Source of the DNA: Herbiconiux sp. SALV-R1 | GTDB lineage: Bacteria > Actinomycetota > Actinomycetes > Actinomycetales > Microbacteriaceae | Reading direction: 5' to 3' | Length of the DNA stretch: 64,000 bases | NCBI RefSeq assembly: GCF_013113715.1 | Contig: NZ_CP053344.1 | Coordinates: 2,294,001-2,358,000, forward strand | In this document: positions 35,172 through 43,188 of the stretch, piece after piece | How the letters are laid out: the number at the start of each line of letters is the position of its first letter | How positions within the stretch are numbered: the first letter of the stretch is position 1 | The notes under the pieces: generated by a model | The model's database searches: none | The model's input: only the letters and a program-made list of their open reading frames with translations | Told to the model about the DNA's origin: nothing | Position numbers and translations under genes: made by a program

Positions 35172-36692
35172 TCACACGAGGATCGAGAACGGGCTCTCGA
35201 TCTTCTTCACGAACGCCGCCAGCCACTGCGCGGCGAGGGCCCCGTCGAGCACCCGGTGGTCGGCCGAGAGCGTCACCGTCATGACGGTGCCCACCGCCAG
35301 CTCGCCGTCGACCACCACGGGCTGCTGACGCGCCGCACCCACCGCGAGAATGGCCGACTGCGGCGGGTTGATGATCGCCGAGAACTCCGTGACGCCGTAC
35401 ATGCCGAGGTTCGACACCGCGAAGCTGCCGCCCTCGAGCTCGTGCTGGCGGAGCCCGCCTGAGCGCGCCCTGCTCGCCAGGTCGCCCACGGTGCGGGCGA
35501 TCTCCGACAGCGACGACTTCTCCACACCCCGCAGCACGGGTGTGACGAGTCCACCGTCGATGGCCACGGCGACCGACATGTCGACGCTGTCGTAGCGGCG
35601 CACGGCGGTGTCGGTCCAGGTGGCGTTGGCCTCGGGCACCTCCACGAACGCCGCGGCCGCCGCCTTCAGTACGAAGTCGTTCACCGAGATCTTCACCGGT
35701 GACGCCTCGTTCACCGACTTCCGCAGCGCGAGCAGCTCGTCGACCCGGCAGTCGGCGACGAGGTAGAAGTGCGGCACCGTCGACTTGCTCTCGGTGAGCC
35801 GGCGCGCGATGGCTCGGCGCATGCCGGTGTGCGGCACCTCGGTGAAGCCGGCGCCGGCGCCGGCGGGGGCGGCGGCGGGCTTCGCGGCAGCCGGGGCTGT
35901 CGCGGAGGCGGGCGCAGCTTCGGCCGGGGCAGCCGGTGCAGTCGAGGCAGCCGGCGCGGATGCGGTGGTCGCCGCATCGGCCGACCCTGCGGTCGCAGGG
36001 GCGGCCGGCTGGGCGGCGCCCGCGACGGGCCCGCGCTCGAGGTCGGCCCGTACGATGCGGCCGCCGGGGCCGGTGCCGCGCAGCGTGGCGAGGTCGACAC
36101 CGCGCTCCTTGGCGAGGCGTCGCACGAGCGGACTCACGAAGAGGCGGCCGCCGACGCCGCCCCCGCCTTCGCCCCGTTCTCCGCTTTCGCCACCTTCACC
36201 GCCCTCGCTGCCCGACGGCAGCGTGGTGGGTGCGTCGGCGACCGGCGAGCTGGTGCTCTCGGCCGCGGTCTCCGGCTCGGGTGCGGGGGAGCTCGGCTCG
36301 GCGGCGGTCGCAGCGGCGGCAGCAGCATCCGGAGCCGTCTCGTTCAGAGCGGCAGCAGCATCCGGAGCGGTCCCGCCCGACGCAGGCGCAGCATCCGGAG
36401 CGTCACCGCCCGACGCGGCAGGCACATCCGGGGTCACGCCGTCGGCACTCTCACCCGGCTCGCCCACGACAGCGATGGGGTCGCCGACGTTCACCGAGGT
36501 GCCCTCGTTGACGAGCACCTTGAGCAGGGTTCCCCCGATCTCGGCGGCGTACTCGACCGTGGCCTTCTCGGTCTCGACCTCGGCGAGCGGCTCGCCCACG
36601 ACAACGGGCTGGCCGACCTGCACCAGCCACGACTGGATGGCGCCTTCGGCGGCACCGGCGAGAACTTCCGGCATGCGGATGAGCGTGGCCAT
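35172..36692 (-). CDS. 2-oxoacid dehydrogenase E2 component (dihydrolipoamide acyltransferase)
   Basis: 506 residues. A single lipoyl domain (residues 1-78) has the lipoylation lysine in ETEKATVEY. A long Ala/Pro/Glu/Ser linker is followed by a peripheral-subunit-binding domain (FVSPLVRRLAKERGVDLATL ... GPGGRIVRADLE, about residues 180-220), a second Ala/Pro linker and the catalytic domain with SADHRVLDGALAAQW (His and Asp of the acyltransferase site). It overlaps the E1 stop by one base. The complex oxidatively decarboxylates a 2-oxoacid or splits acetoin-like substrates to acyl-CoA. No E3 gene is in the window, so the housekeeping dihydrolipoamide dehydrogenase must be shared. Confidence 0.9.
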   Translation of the reverse strand: MATLIRMPEVLAGAAEGAIQSWLVQVGQPVVVGEPLAEVETEKATVEYAAEIGGTLLKVLVNEGTSVNVGDPIAVVGEPGESADGVTPDVPAASGGDAPDAAPASGGTAPDAAAALNETAPDAAAAAATAAEPSSPAPEPETAAESTSSPVADAPTTLPSGSEGGEGGESGERGEGGGGVGGRLFVSPLVRRLAKERGVDLATLRGTGPGGRIVRADLERGPVAGAAQPAAPATAGSADAATTASAPAASTAPAAPAEAAPASATAPAAAKPAAAPAGAGAGFTEVPHTGMRRAIARRLTESKSTVPHFYLVADCRVDELLALRKSVNEASPVKISVNDFVLKAAAAAFVEVPEANATWTDTAVRRYDSVDMSVAVAIDGGLVTPVLRGVEKSSLSEIARTVGDLASRARSGGLRQHELEGGSFAVSNLGMYGVTEFSAIINPPQSAILAVGAARQQPVVVDGELAVGTVMTVTLSADHRVLDGALAAQWLAAFVKKIESPFSILV

Positions 36693-38890
36693 CAGCGGTC
36701 TCCGAATCCGAGTCGAACACGTTCGAGGCCGGCGACGACCTCTTCGGTGCGGGCGATGGCGGCGCGCTCGAGCACCTTCGAGATGCTCGGCGACGCCTCC
36801 GTTCCTGTGACGCGTTCCACGGGCTGGTCGAGCCAGTCGAAGAACCTGCGCTGGATCTCATCCGCCAGCCAGCCGCCGTAGGAGGTGCCCTGGGCACCCT
36901 GCTCGACGATCAGCACGGAGTTGGTCTTGCGGATGCTCTCGCCGATGGTGTCCCAGTCGATCGACGCGCGGTCGAGCCAGCGCAGGTCGATCACCTCGGC
37001 GTCGATGCCCGTCTGCTCCACCGCCTCGAGGCTGTGGCGCACCATGGAGAGGTAGCTGATGACGGTGACCTCGGAGCCCTCGCGGCGCACGGCGGCCTGC
37101 CCGGGCGGGAGGATGTAGTCGAGATCGCCCTCGGGCACGCGGTCGGCGGTGCCGTAGAGGTCGACGTGCTCGATCACGAGCACCGGGTCTTCGAGGGCGA
37201 GCGCCGCGTTCATGAGGCCCACGTAGTCGGCCGCCGTCGAGGGGGCGACGATGCGCCAGCCGGGGCTGGTGGCGAAGATGCCGGCCGGGTCCATGAGGTG
37301 CTGCGAGCCGTAGCCCGAGCCCATCGCGACCTTGGTGCGCAGCACGAAGGGAACCGGGGTGTTCGCCCCGAACATGTGGCGCGCCTTGCCGATCTGGTTG
37401 AACACCTGGTCGGCGGCGACCCACATGAAGTCGGGGTACATGAACTCCACCACGGGGCGGAAGCGGCCGTCGAGCGCGAGCCCGCCGCCGAGGCCGGTGA
37501 AGGCGTTCTCGCTGATGGGGGTGCCGAGCACGCGGTCTGGGCCGTACTTCTTGGCGAGGCCCTTGGTGGCGCCGTTCGTGCCGCCGTTCAGGCGGTGCAC
37601 GTCTTCGCCCAGCACCACGATGCGCGGGTCGGTCTCCATGCGGCGGTCCATCACGCCCGAGACGGCGTCGACGAACTTGAGGTCGCGCCAGCCGCCCTCG
37701 TGCTCGAGCGGCTCGGCGACGGTGAGGGCGCCGAGCTCGCCGGCATCGCCGCGCACGCCCACGTCGACGTACCCGGGGTCGGGCCACAGGTCGGGGCGGA
37801 TGCGGCGCTTGCCCTCGGAGTCGGGGTCGGCTTCCAGCAGCTCGGCCACCGCGGCGGTCATGCCGGCCTTGGCGGCCTCGCGCACGGCGGCGACGCCGGC
37901 CTCGTCGATGAGCCCGAGCTTCGTCATCTCGCGGGCGACGCGGTCGAGCGGGTCGCGGGCGCGCCACTCGGCCTCCTCGTCCTTCGGGCGGTAGCCGAAG
38001 GCACTGCCGGGGTACGGGCCGTTCTGGTGGAAGAAGCGGTAGACCTCGGCCTCGATGATCGTGGGGCCGTCGCCAGCGCGCATCCGTTCCTCGGCGGCCT
38101 GGGTGGCGAGGTAGACGGCGAGCGGGTCCATGCCGTCGACGCGCCACGACGGGATGCCGAAGCCCTGACCGCGCACCGAGAACCGCGTGTCGGCGGTGAT
38201 CTCGTCGGCACGGGTCGACACCGCGTAGAGGTTGTTCTCGATGAAGAACATCACCGGCAGCTTCCACGCCGCGGCGAGGTTCATCGACTCGAGCACCGAG
38301 CCGATCTGCGCGGCGCCGTCGCCGAAGTAGTTGATGGTGATGTCGCGGGTGCCGGAGTGCTTCTGCGCCCAGGCGTTGCCGGTGGCCATGGGGGCGCCGC
38401 CACCGACGATGGCGTTGGTGCCGAGGGCGCCGGCCTCGAACCACTGCAGATGCATCGATCCGCCGCGGCCGGAGCAGTAGCCCTGCGCAAGACCGAGGAT
38501 CTCGGCGAGCGTCTTCTGCAGCACGCCCTGGATGGCCGGGGTCACCGGGTTCGCCGGGTCGATGGTGCCCTGCGACACGTGGGTGAGCGCCTTGGCCAGG
38601 AACTGGTGGTGGCCGCGGTGGGAGCCGTTCACCGCATCCGTCGAGCCGAGGCCCACGATGGATCCGACGGCGCCGCCCTCCTGGCCGATGCTGGAGTGCG
38701 CGGGGCCGTGCACGAGGCCCTCGCCGGCGAGCTCGAGCACCGTCTCCTCGAACGCCCTGATGAGGTGCAGCTCGGCGAGCATGGTTCCGAGCAGGGCGGG
38801 GTCGGCCGCCTTCCAATCCGCGGGCGTCGTCGTGAGCTGCTGCCACGAGACCCCGGTCTCCAGTCGACGCGTCTTCGGCATCTTCGCCAT
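36692..38890 (-). CDS. Fused E1 alpha/beta 2-oxoacid (acetoin-type) dehydrogenase
   Basis: 732 residues, joining both E1 subunits in one chain. The alpha half has the thiamine-diphosphate motif GDGAAQIGSVLESMN ... IENN (about residues 190-222) and GRGGSMHLQWF. The beta half starts about residue 395 (FVDAVSGVMDRRMETDPRIVV) with VLGEDVHRLNGG, ENAFTGLGGGLAL and the C-terminal transketolase domain (VEQGAQGTSYGGWLADEI). Separate alpha and beta genes are the rule in acetoin and branched-chain dehydrogenases, so the fusion is notable. With E2 it forms an operon starting at the divergent 38.9-39.0 kb promoter. The substrate is unknown; acetoin, pyruvate or branched acids are possible. Confidence 0.88.
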   Translation of the reverse strand: MAKMPKTRRLETGVSWQQLTTTPADWKAADPALLGTMLAELHLIRAFEETVLELAGEGLVHGPAHSSIGQEGGAVGSIVGLGSTDAVNGSHRGHHQFLAKALTHVSQGTIDPANPVTPAIQGVLQKTLAEILGLAQGYCSGRGGSMHLQWFEAGALGTNAIVGGGAPMATGNAWAQKHSGTRDITINYFGDGAAQIGSVLESMNLAAAWKLPVMFFIENNLYAVSTRADEITADTRFSVRGQGFGIPSWRVDGMDPLAVYLATQAAEERMRAGDGPTIIEAEVYRFFHQNGPYPGSAFGYRPKDEEAEWRARDPLDRVAREMTKLGLIDEAGVAAVREAAKAGMTAAVAELLEADPDSEGKRRIRPDLWPDPGYVDVGVRGDAGELGALTVAEPLEHEGGWRDLKFVDAVSGVMDRRMETDPRIVVLGEDVHRLNGGTNGATKGLAKKYGPDRVLGTPISENAFTGLGGGLALDGRFRPVVEFMYPDFMWVAADQVFNQIGKARHMFGANTPVPFVLRTKVAMGSGYGSQHLMDPAGIFATSPGWRIVAPSTAADYVGLMNAALALEDPVLVIEHVDLYGTADRVPEGDLDYILPPGQAAVRREGSEVTVISYLSMVRHSLEAVEQTGIDAEVIDLRWLDRASIDWDTIGESIRKTNSVLIVEQGAQGTSYGGWLADEIQRRFFDWLDQPVERVTGTEASPSISKVLERAAIARTEEVVAGLERVRLGFGDR

Positions 38891-38944
38891 TCCTTCCGCA
38901 CGGATGCGCCCGGCGGCACATCTGGTCGTCTCACCCTAAGCGCG

Positions 38945-39021
38945 ATTGCATCCAATTACAAGCGCGATTCGGGGCCCGCGCTGGCTTTCGGCGCGTGGTG
39001 CGCGCATAATGGATCCAATCA
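38945..39021. promoter_or_regulatory. Divergent promoter with two copies of an ATCCAAT operator-like motif
   Basis: ATTGCATCCAATTA (38945-38958) and AATGGATCCAATCA (39008-39021) share 11 of 14 bases; both approximate the palindrome ATTGGATCCAAT. The second overlaps a CATAAT -10-like hexamer (39005-39010) for the plus-strand VOC/GntR unit; a weak -35-like TGGCTT is 17 bases upstream. From memory, VanR-type GntR-FCD repressors use ATTGGATCCAAT, so the GntR gene at 39.6 kb is the likely binder (inference). The first copy lies in the E1/E2 promoter. Confidence 0.6.
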
Positions 39022-39039
39022 GAGCGTCAAGGAGGTCGC

Positions 39040-39594
39040 ATGAGCGGCGGAATCCCCGGAGCCAGGGGCATCGACCACATCGGCATCACCGTGCCCGATC
39101 TCGACGAGGCGGAGGCGTTCCTCGTGGGCGTGCTGGGGGCGGTACACGTCTACACGCTCGGCGCGAAGCGCGCCGACGACGACTGGATGCAGGTGCAGAT
39201 CGGCGTCTCGCCGCGCACCGAGATCCGGGAGATCCGGTTCTACCGGCTCGGCAACGGGTCGAACCTCGAGGTGTTCGAGTACGAGGTTCCCGCCGACGAC
39301 GAGCGGCCGCAGGCCCTCGTGCCGCCCATGAACAGCGACATCGGGGGCCATCATCTGGCGATCTACGTCGACGACATAGATGCGGCTGTCGCGTATCTGC
39401 GGTCGCACGACGTCGAGGTGATGGGTGAGCCGGTCGCGAGCAAGCAGGCAGCGGAGGGGCAGCGCTGGATCTACTTCAAGGCACCGTGGGGTCTGCAGCT
39501 CGAGCTGGTCAGTTTTCCCCAGGGCAAGGCCTACGAGCATTCGTCCACAGATGTCCCCGTGAAGCTGTGGCACCCGGCCCACCCGGCAGAATGA
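39040..39594 (+). CDS. VOC (glyoxalase/bleomycin-resistance/dioxygenase) family protein
   Basis: 184 residues; ATG 39040 follows CAAGGAGG. Two beta-alpha-beta-beta-beta modules are visible: GIDHIGITVPDLDEAEAFLVG at the start and GHHLAIYVDDIDAAVAYLRS in the second half. Potential metal ligands are His in DHIGI, Glu in NLEVFEYE, His in GHHLA and Glu in LQLELVS. VOC enzymes include glyoxalase I, epimerases and extradiol dioxygenases; size and single-domain make-up fit an epimerase/lactoylglutathione-lyase type more than a ring-cleaving enzyme. It is coupled to the GntR gene downstream. Confidence 0.82.
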   Translation: MSGGIPGARGIDHIGITVPDLDEAEAFLVGVLGAVHVYTLGAKRADDDWMQVQIGVSPRTEIREIRFYRLGNGSNLEVFEYEVPADDERPQALVPPMNSDIGGHHLAIYVDDIDAAVAYLRSHDVEVMGEPVASKQAAEGQRWIYFKAPWGLQLELVSFPQGKAYEHSSTDVPVKLWHPAHPAE

Positions 39595-40265
39595 CCGGTA
39601 TGACTCTCGAACACACCAGCCACGGCGCCGCCGGGGCCCGCGTCGCGGCCGAGCTCCGCGAGGCGATCCTCGCGGGCGTGCACCCGCCGGGGGCGCGCAT
39701 CCGGCAAGAAGACGTGGCCGAGCGGTACGGCGCGAGTCGCGTGCCCGCGCGCGAGGCGCTGCGCATGCTCGAGGCCGAAGGGCTCGTCACCGTCGTCGCG
39801 AACACCGGCGCCTGGGTCACCAGCCTCAACCTCGCCGAGAGCGAGGAGGTCTACCAGGTGCGCGAGCGGCTCGAGCCGCTGCTGCTGCGGTACAACGTGC
39901 CGCTGCTGTCGCCTGAAGCCATCGACGAGCTCGAGCACCTCGCGCTCGAGATGGAGGCGGCGAGCGACATCGAGACCTTCCTGCGCCTCGACCGGGAGTT
40001 CCACCTCACCTCCTACGGGGCCGCCCCCACCACGATGCTGTTCGACACCGTGCTGAGGTTGTGGAACCGCACGCAGCCCTACCGGCGGGCCTACACCTCG
40101 GTGTTCCTCTCCGAGGGCGACCGCAGCGTGCACCACGAGCATCATCTGCTCGTCGCCGCCGTGCGGCGGCGCGACGCCGACGAGGCCGAACGGGTGCTGT
40201 CGTCGCACATCAGGCGCACCCGGCTCGAGCTGGCGCGGCACCCCGAGATCTTTGCGGCGCCGTAA
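39591..40265 (+). CDS. GntR-family (FCD) transcriptional regulator
   Basis: 224 residues; ATG 39591 overlaps the VOC stop (ATG 39600 is an alternative). The winged HTH is VAAELREAILAGVHPPGARI, RQEDVAERYGASRVPAREALRMLEAEG in parts, then a seven-helix FCD ligand domain (EVYQVRERLEPLLLRYNV; RLDREFHLTSY; HEHHLLVAAVRRRDADEA) with typical Asp/His metal ligands. FCD proteins sense carboxylates or aromatic acids and repress catabolic operons. Candidate sites are the motifs at 38945 and 39008. Confidence 0.88.
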   Translation: MTGMTLEHTSHGAAGARVAAELREAILAGVHPPGARIRQEDVAERYGASRVPAREALRMLEAEGLVTVVANTGAWVTSLNLAESEEVYQVRERLEPLLLRYNVPLLSPEAIDELEHLALEMEAASDIETFLRLDREFHLTSYGAAPTTMLFDTVLRLWNRTQPYRRAYTSVFLSEGDRSVHHEHHLLVAAVRRRDADEAERVLSSHIRRTRLELARHPEIFAAP

Positions 40266-40340
40266 CCCTTTTTCACTGCTTCCCCTCCTTCTTCTCTGCT
40301 TCCCCTTTTCTCTGCTTCCCCTCCTTCCCTACCGAAAGGC
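40266..40340 (+). other. Pyrimidine-only leader with CTGCTTCCCC repeats
   Basis: Between the GntR stop and the aldehyde dehydrogenase start the plus strand is almost entirely C and T. The word CTGCTTCCCC occurs three times (around 40278, 40299 and 40315). No hairpin forms. It might affect mRNA stability or serve as a protein-binding tract; nothing firmer can be said. Confidence 0.5.
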
Positions 40341-40344
40341 AACC

Positions 40345-41721
40345 ATGGCCATCGCCACCATCAACCCCGCCACCGGCGTCACCGAGCGCGAGTTCGAGGC
40401 GCACACCGAGGAGGAGGTCGACGCCCGCATCGGCGAGGCCGTCGCCGCCTTCCAGGCCCTCCGCACGACATCGTTCGCCGAGCGTGCGGCGTGGATGCAC
40501 AAGGCCGCCGACCTGCTCGACGCCGACGTCGAGGAGGCAGCGCTCATGCTCACTACCGAGATGGGCAAGACCCTCGCCCAGGCGCGGGCCGAGGTGCAGA
40601 AGTCGGCCAAGACGATGCGCTTCTACGCCGACAACGCCGAGTCGTTCCTCACCGGGCGCGACATCGAGGAGCCCTCCCGCATGAACGCCTCGGGCGCCTA
40701 CACGCGCTACGAGGCGATCGGGCCCGTGCTCGCGGTCATGCCGTGGAACTACCCCATCTGGCAGGTCATCCGCTTCGCCGCGCCCGCGCTCATGGCGGGC
40801 AACACCGGTCTGCTCAAGCACGCCTCGAACGTGCCGCAGGCGGCGCTCTACCTCGACACGCTGTTCGAGCGCGGCGGGTTCCCCACGGGGTCGTTCCGGG
40901 CGCTGCTCATCCCCGCGGCGCGGGTCGAGCGGGTCGTGCGCGACCCGCGCGTGGTCGCCGCCACCCTCACGGGCTCCGAGCCCGCCGGGCGCTCGCTCGC
41001 GTCGATCGCGGGCTCCGAGGTGAAGCACGTGGTGCTCGAGCTGGGCGGCTCCGACCCGTTCATCGTGCTGCCGAGCGCCGACCTCGAGGCCGCCGTGGCC
41101 ACGGCCGTCACCTCGCGCACCACCAACAACGGGCAGGCGTGCATCAACGCCAAGCGCTTCATCGTGCACGAGCAGGTGCACGACGAGTTCGTGGCCCGGT
41201 TCACCGAGGCGATGGGCGCGCTGCGGGTCGGCGACCCCACCGCCGACACCACCGACATCGGGCCGCTCGCGACCTCCTCCGGTCGCGACGACCTCGTCGA
41301 GCTCGTAGACGACGCGGTGGCCAAGGGTGCCACCGCCACCACGGGCGGCACCGTTCCCGCGGGCGACGGCTGGTACTACCCGCCGACCGTCATCACGGGT
41401 GTCACCCCGTCGATGCGCCTCTACGCCGAGGAGGCCTTCGGGCCCGTCGCCACGGTGTTCAAGGTCTCGGGCGTCGACGAGGCCCTCGCCATCGCCAACG
41501 ACACCACCTTCGGCCTCAGCTCCGCCGTCTGGACCAACGACGCCGCCGAAGAAGAAGCCGTCATCGACGGCCTCGTCGCCGGCGCCGTCTTCGTCAACGG
41601 CATGTCCATCTCCTACCCCGAGCTCCCCTTCGGCGGCACCAAAGACTCCGGCATCGGCCGCGAGCTCTCCGTCGAGGGCATCCGCGAGTTCGTCTCCCTG
41701 AAGTCGGTCTGGCGCGCGTAG
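40345..41721 (+). CDS. NAD(P)-dependent aldehyde dehydrogenase (succinate-semialdehyde dehydrogenase-like)
   Basis: 458 residues from ATG 40345 (GAAAGG upstream). Aldehyde dehydrogenase superfamily: GPVLAVMPWNYPIWQVIRFA (about residue 130), catalytic Glu in VVLELGGSDPFIV (about residue 232), nucleophile Cys in NNGQACINAKRF (about residue 266) and EEAFGPVATVFKV. Length and the short N-terminus match GabD-type/SSADH-like enzymes common in catabolic operons. It likely oxidises an aldehyde made by one of the neighbouring alcohol dehydrogenases. It may be co-transcribed with VOC and GntR. Confidence 0.88.
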   Translation: MAIATINPATGVTEREFEAHTEEEVDARIGEAVAAFQALRTTSFAERAAWMHKAADLLDADVEEAALMLTTEMGKTLAQARAEVQKSAKTMRFYADNAESFLTGRDIEEPSRMNASGAYTRYEAIGPVLAVMPWNYPIWQVIRFAAPALMAGNTGLLKHASNVPQAALYLDTLFERGGFPTGSFRALLIPAARVERVVRDPRVVAATLTGSEPAGRSLASIAGSEVKHVVLELGGSDPFIVLPSADLEAAVATAVTSRTTNNGQACINAKRFIVHEQVHDEFVARFTEAMGALRVGDPTADTTDIGPLATSSGRDDLVELVDDAVAKGATATTGGTVPAGDGWYYPPTVITGVTPSMRLYAEEAFGPVATVFKVSGVDEALAIANDTTFGLSSAVWTNDAAEEEAVIDGLVAGAVFVNGMSISYPELPFGGTKDSGIGRELSVEGIREFVSLKSVWRA

Positions 41722-41776
41722 CGCCGGGCGCGTATCGCGCGCCTCGCGCTCGCCTTGCGCGCTCCGCGGCGCTCTC

Positions 41777-41818
41777 GAGCCCCCGTTCCTGGCACGCCAC
41801 GTGCCGGGGCGGGGGCTC
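41777..41818 (+). terminator. Hairpin terminator after the aldehyde dehydrogenase
   Basis: Arms GAGCCCCCG (41777-41785) and CGGGGGCTC (41810-41818) with an inner GGCACG/CGTGCC stem, followed by TT. It lies 55 bases after the stop codon. Confidence 0.7.
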
Positions 41819-41954
41819 TTCGCGGTCCCCACCATCCTCGCGACCCCCTAGTCGCACAAAACGCTCTCAACCGACCCGATTCGAGCATTTCGCGCGACCA
41901 ATCCTCGCCCCACAGCACGCACCAGCACCCCCACGCACCCCTCCCCGAGTTTCC

Positions 41955-42002
41955 TACGGACAAAGTCCGTGAAGAACTCGGTTATCACGGACTTTGTCCG
42001 TA
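41955..42002. promoter_or_regulatory. Two copies of a perfect 15-bp palindrome in inverted array
   Basis: TACGGACAAAGTCCGTG (41955-41971) and its exact reverse complement (41986-42002) are separated by 14 bases. Each arm is itself palindromic (ACGGAC-AAA-GTCCGT). The pair can be a large stem-loop or two operator sites about three helical turns apart. They lie in a 299-base gene-free stretch between convergent genes, 18 bases past the alcohol dehydrogenase stop. The rest of the stretch (41819-41954) shows nothing else. Confidence 0.7.
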
Positions 42003-42020
42003 AGAACGTGGGTTCGGGGG

Positions 42021-43145
42021 TCAGGGGGTGAGGATGGGCGTGATCTCAGTGCGGTCGCGGGAGGCGGCGAGGGCGTCGTTGATGGCGGCGAGGGGGCGCA
42101 CCGGGCCGAGCAGGGCGTCGACGTCGACGGCGCCCGATTCGAGCCACGGGAGGAACTGAGCCAGGTCGCGGGTCATGTCGAGTCGCCCGCTCTGCGAGCT
42201 GCGCAAGTCGCGCCCGCGCAGCGCCAAGTCGAACAGCGGTAGCGAGACCGTGGTGTCGCGGGTGACGTACGAGGTGATCGTCACGACACCCCCGAGGCGC
42301 GTGAGCGCGAAGGCCTGCTGCACCGACTCGACACTCCCCCCGGCGTCGAAGCCGAAGTCGGCCCCGCGCCCACCCGTGGCGGCGAGCACGACGTCGCGCA
42401 CACACTCGTCGCCCTCTGCGCTCGGCACCCCTCCGGGGTCGGCGACCGCCGTCGCCCCCACCCGCAGCGCGAGCTCGCGACGCTCCGCGAGCGGATCGAC
42501 CGCCACGATGTGACGTGCTCCCAGGATGCGCGCGGCCTGGATCATCCACAGACCTTCCTGACCGCACCCCACGACCACCACCGAGCTGCCAGCCTCGACC
42601 CGCGCGACATTCACCACCGCTCCCATGCCCGAGATGATGCCGCAGCCGAACATCGCCAGCCACGCATCCGGAAGGTCGCTGTGCACGGGGAAGACCTGGA
42701 TGTCGCGGATGACGCTCCGCTCCGCGTAGGTCGCCGACGCTCCGGGTGCCCGCACCTCGCGCCCGTCGTCGAGCATGCCGATCACCGGCGCCGGCACGAA
42801 TAGCTTCTCGCACTGGTCGACTCGGCCGCTGCGACACCAGAAGCACTCCCCGCACTCCGGGGTCGCCGTCACGATCACCCGCTGGCCCACCTCGAGCCGT
42901 GAGGCCGCGCCGCGCTCGACCACCCGCGCCACGGCCGAGTGCCCGAGCACCACGGGGTACGGATCGGGCACGAGCCCCGGCAGCCCGGTGTCGCCCCGCA
43001 CCGCGATCCAGTCGCTGTAGCAGAACGCGGTCGCGTCGATCTCGACCACCACGTCGCGCTCCCCCGGGTCGCGCAGTGTCACGGTCTCGACCCCCAGCTC
43101 GGTCTCGTCGCGATGGGCGACGGCTGCCGTCACTCGTGTGGGCAT
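42021..43145 (-). CDS. Zinc-type alcohol dehydrogenase (class III-like MDR)
   Basis: 374 residues from ATG 43145. MDR fold with catalytic-zinc ligands in AFCYSDW and LGHSAVARV, structural zinc cysteines in CGECFWCRSGRVDQC, and the cofactor motif GCGQEGLWMI. The sequence style (GCGIISGMGAVVNVARVEAG) is that of the NDMA-/mycothiol-dependent and aryl-alcohol dehydrogenase branch (AdhC/benzyl alcohol type). It probably oxidises an alcohol intermediate of the island. It heads no overlap; 43 bases separate its start from the transporter gene upstream on the same strand. Confidence 0.85.
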   Translation of the reverse strand: MPTRVTAAVAHRDETELGVETVTLRDPGERDVVVEIDATAFCYSDWIAVRGDTGLPGLVPDPYPVVLGHSAVARVVERGAASRLEVGQRVIVTATPECGECFWCRSGRVDQCEKLFVPAPVIGMLDDGREVRAPGASATYAERSVIRDIQVFPVHSDLPDAWLAMFGCGIISGMGAVVNVARVEAGSSVVVVGCGQEGLWMIQAARILGARHIVAVDPLAERRELALRVGATAVADPGGVPSAEGDECVRDVVLAATGGRGADFGFDAGGSVESVQQAFALTRLGGVVTITSYVTRDTTVSLPLFDLALRGRDLRSSQSGRLDMTRDLAQFLPWLESGAVDVDALLGPVRPLAAINDALAASRDRTEITPILTP

Positions 43146-43188
43146 CGATGCTCTCCGTTCCGGTCGGGCCCTGCTTGGTCTCCGAGGG

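Noticed and set aside
36858-38921. Second long open frame inside the E1 gene on the same strand
   Set aside because: Arg/His/Pro-rich frame-shift shadow of the fused E1; the other frame carries the thiamine-diphosphate motifs.
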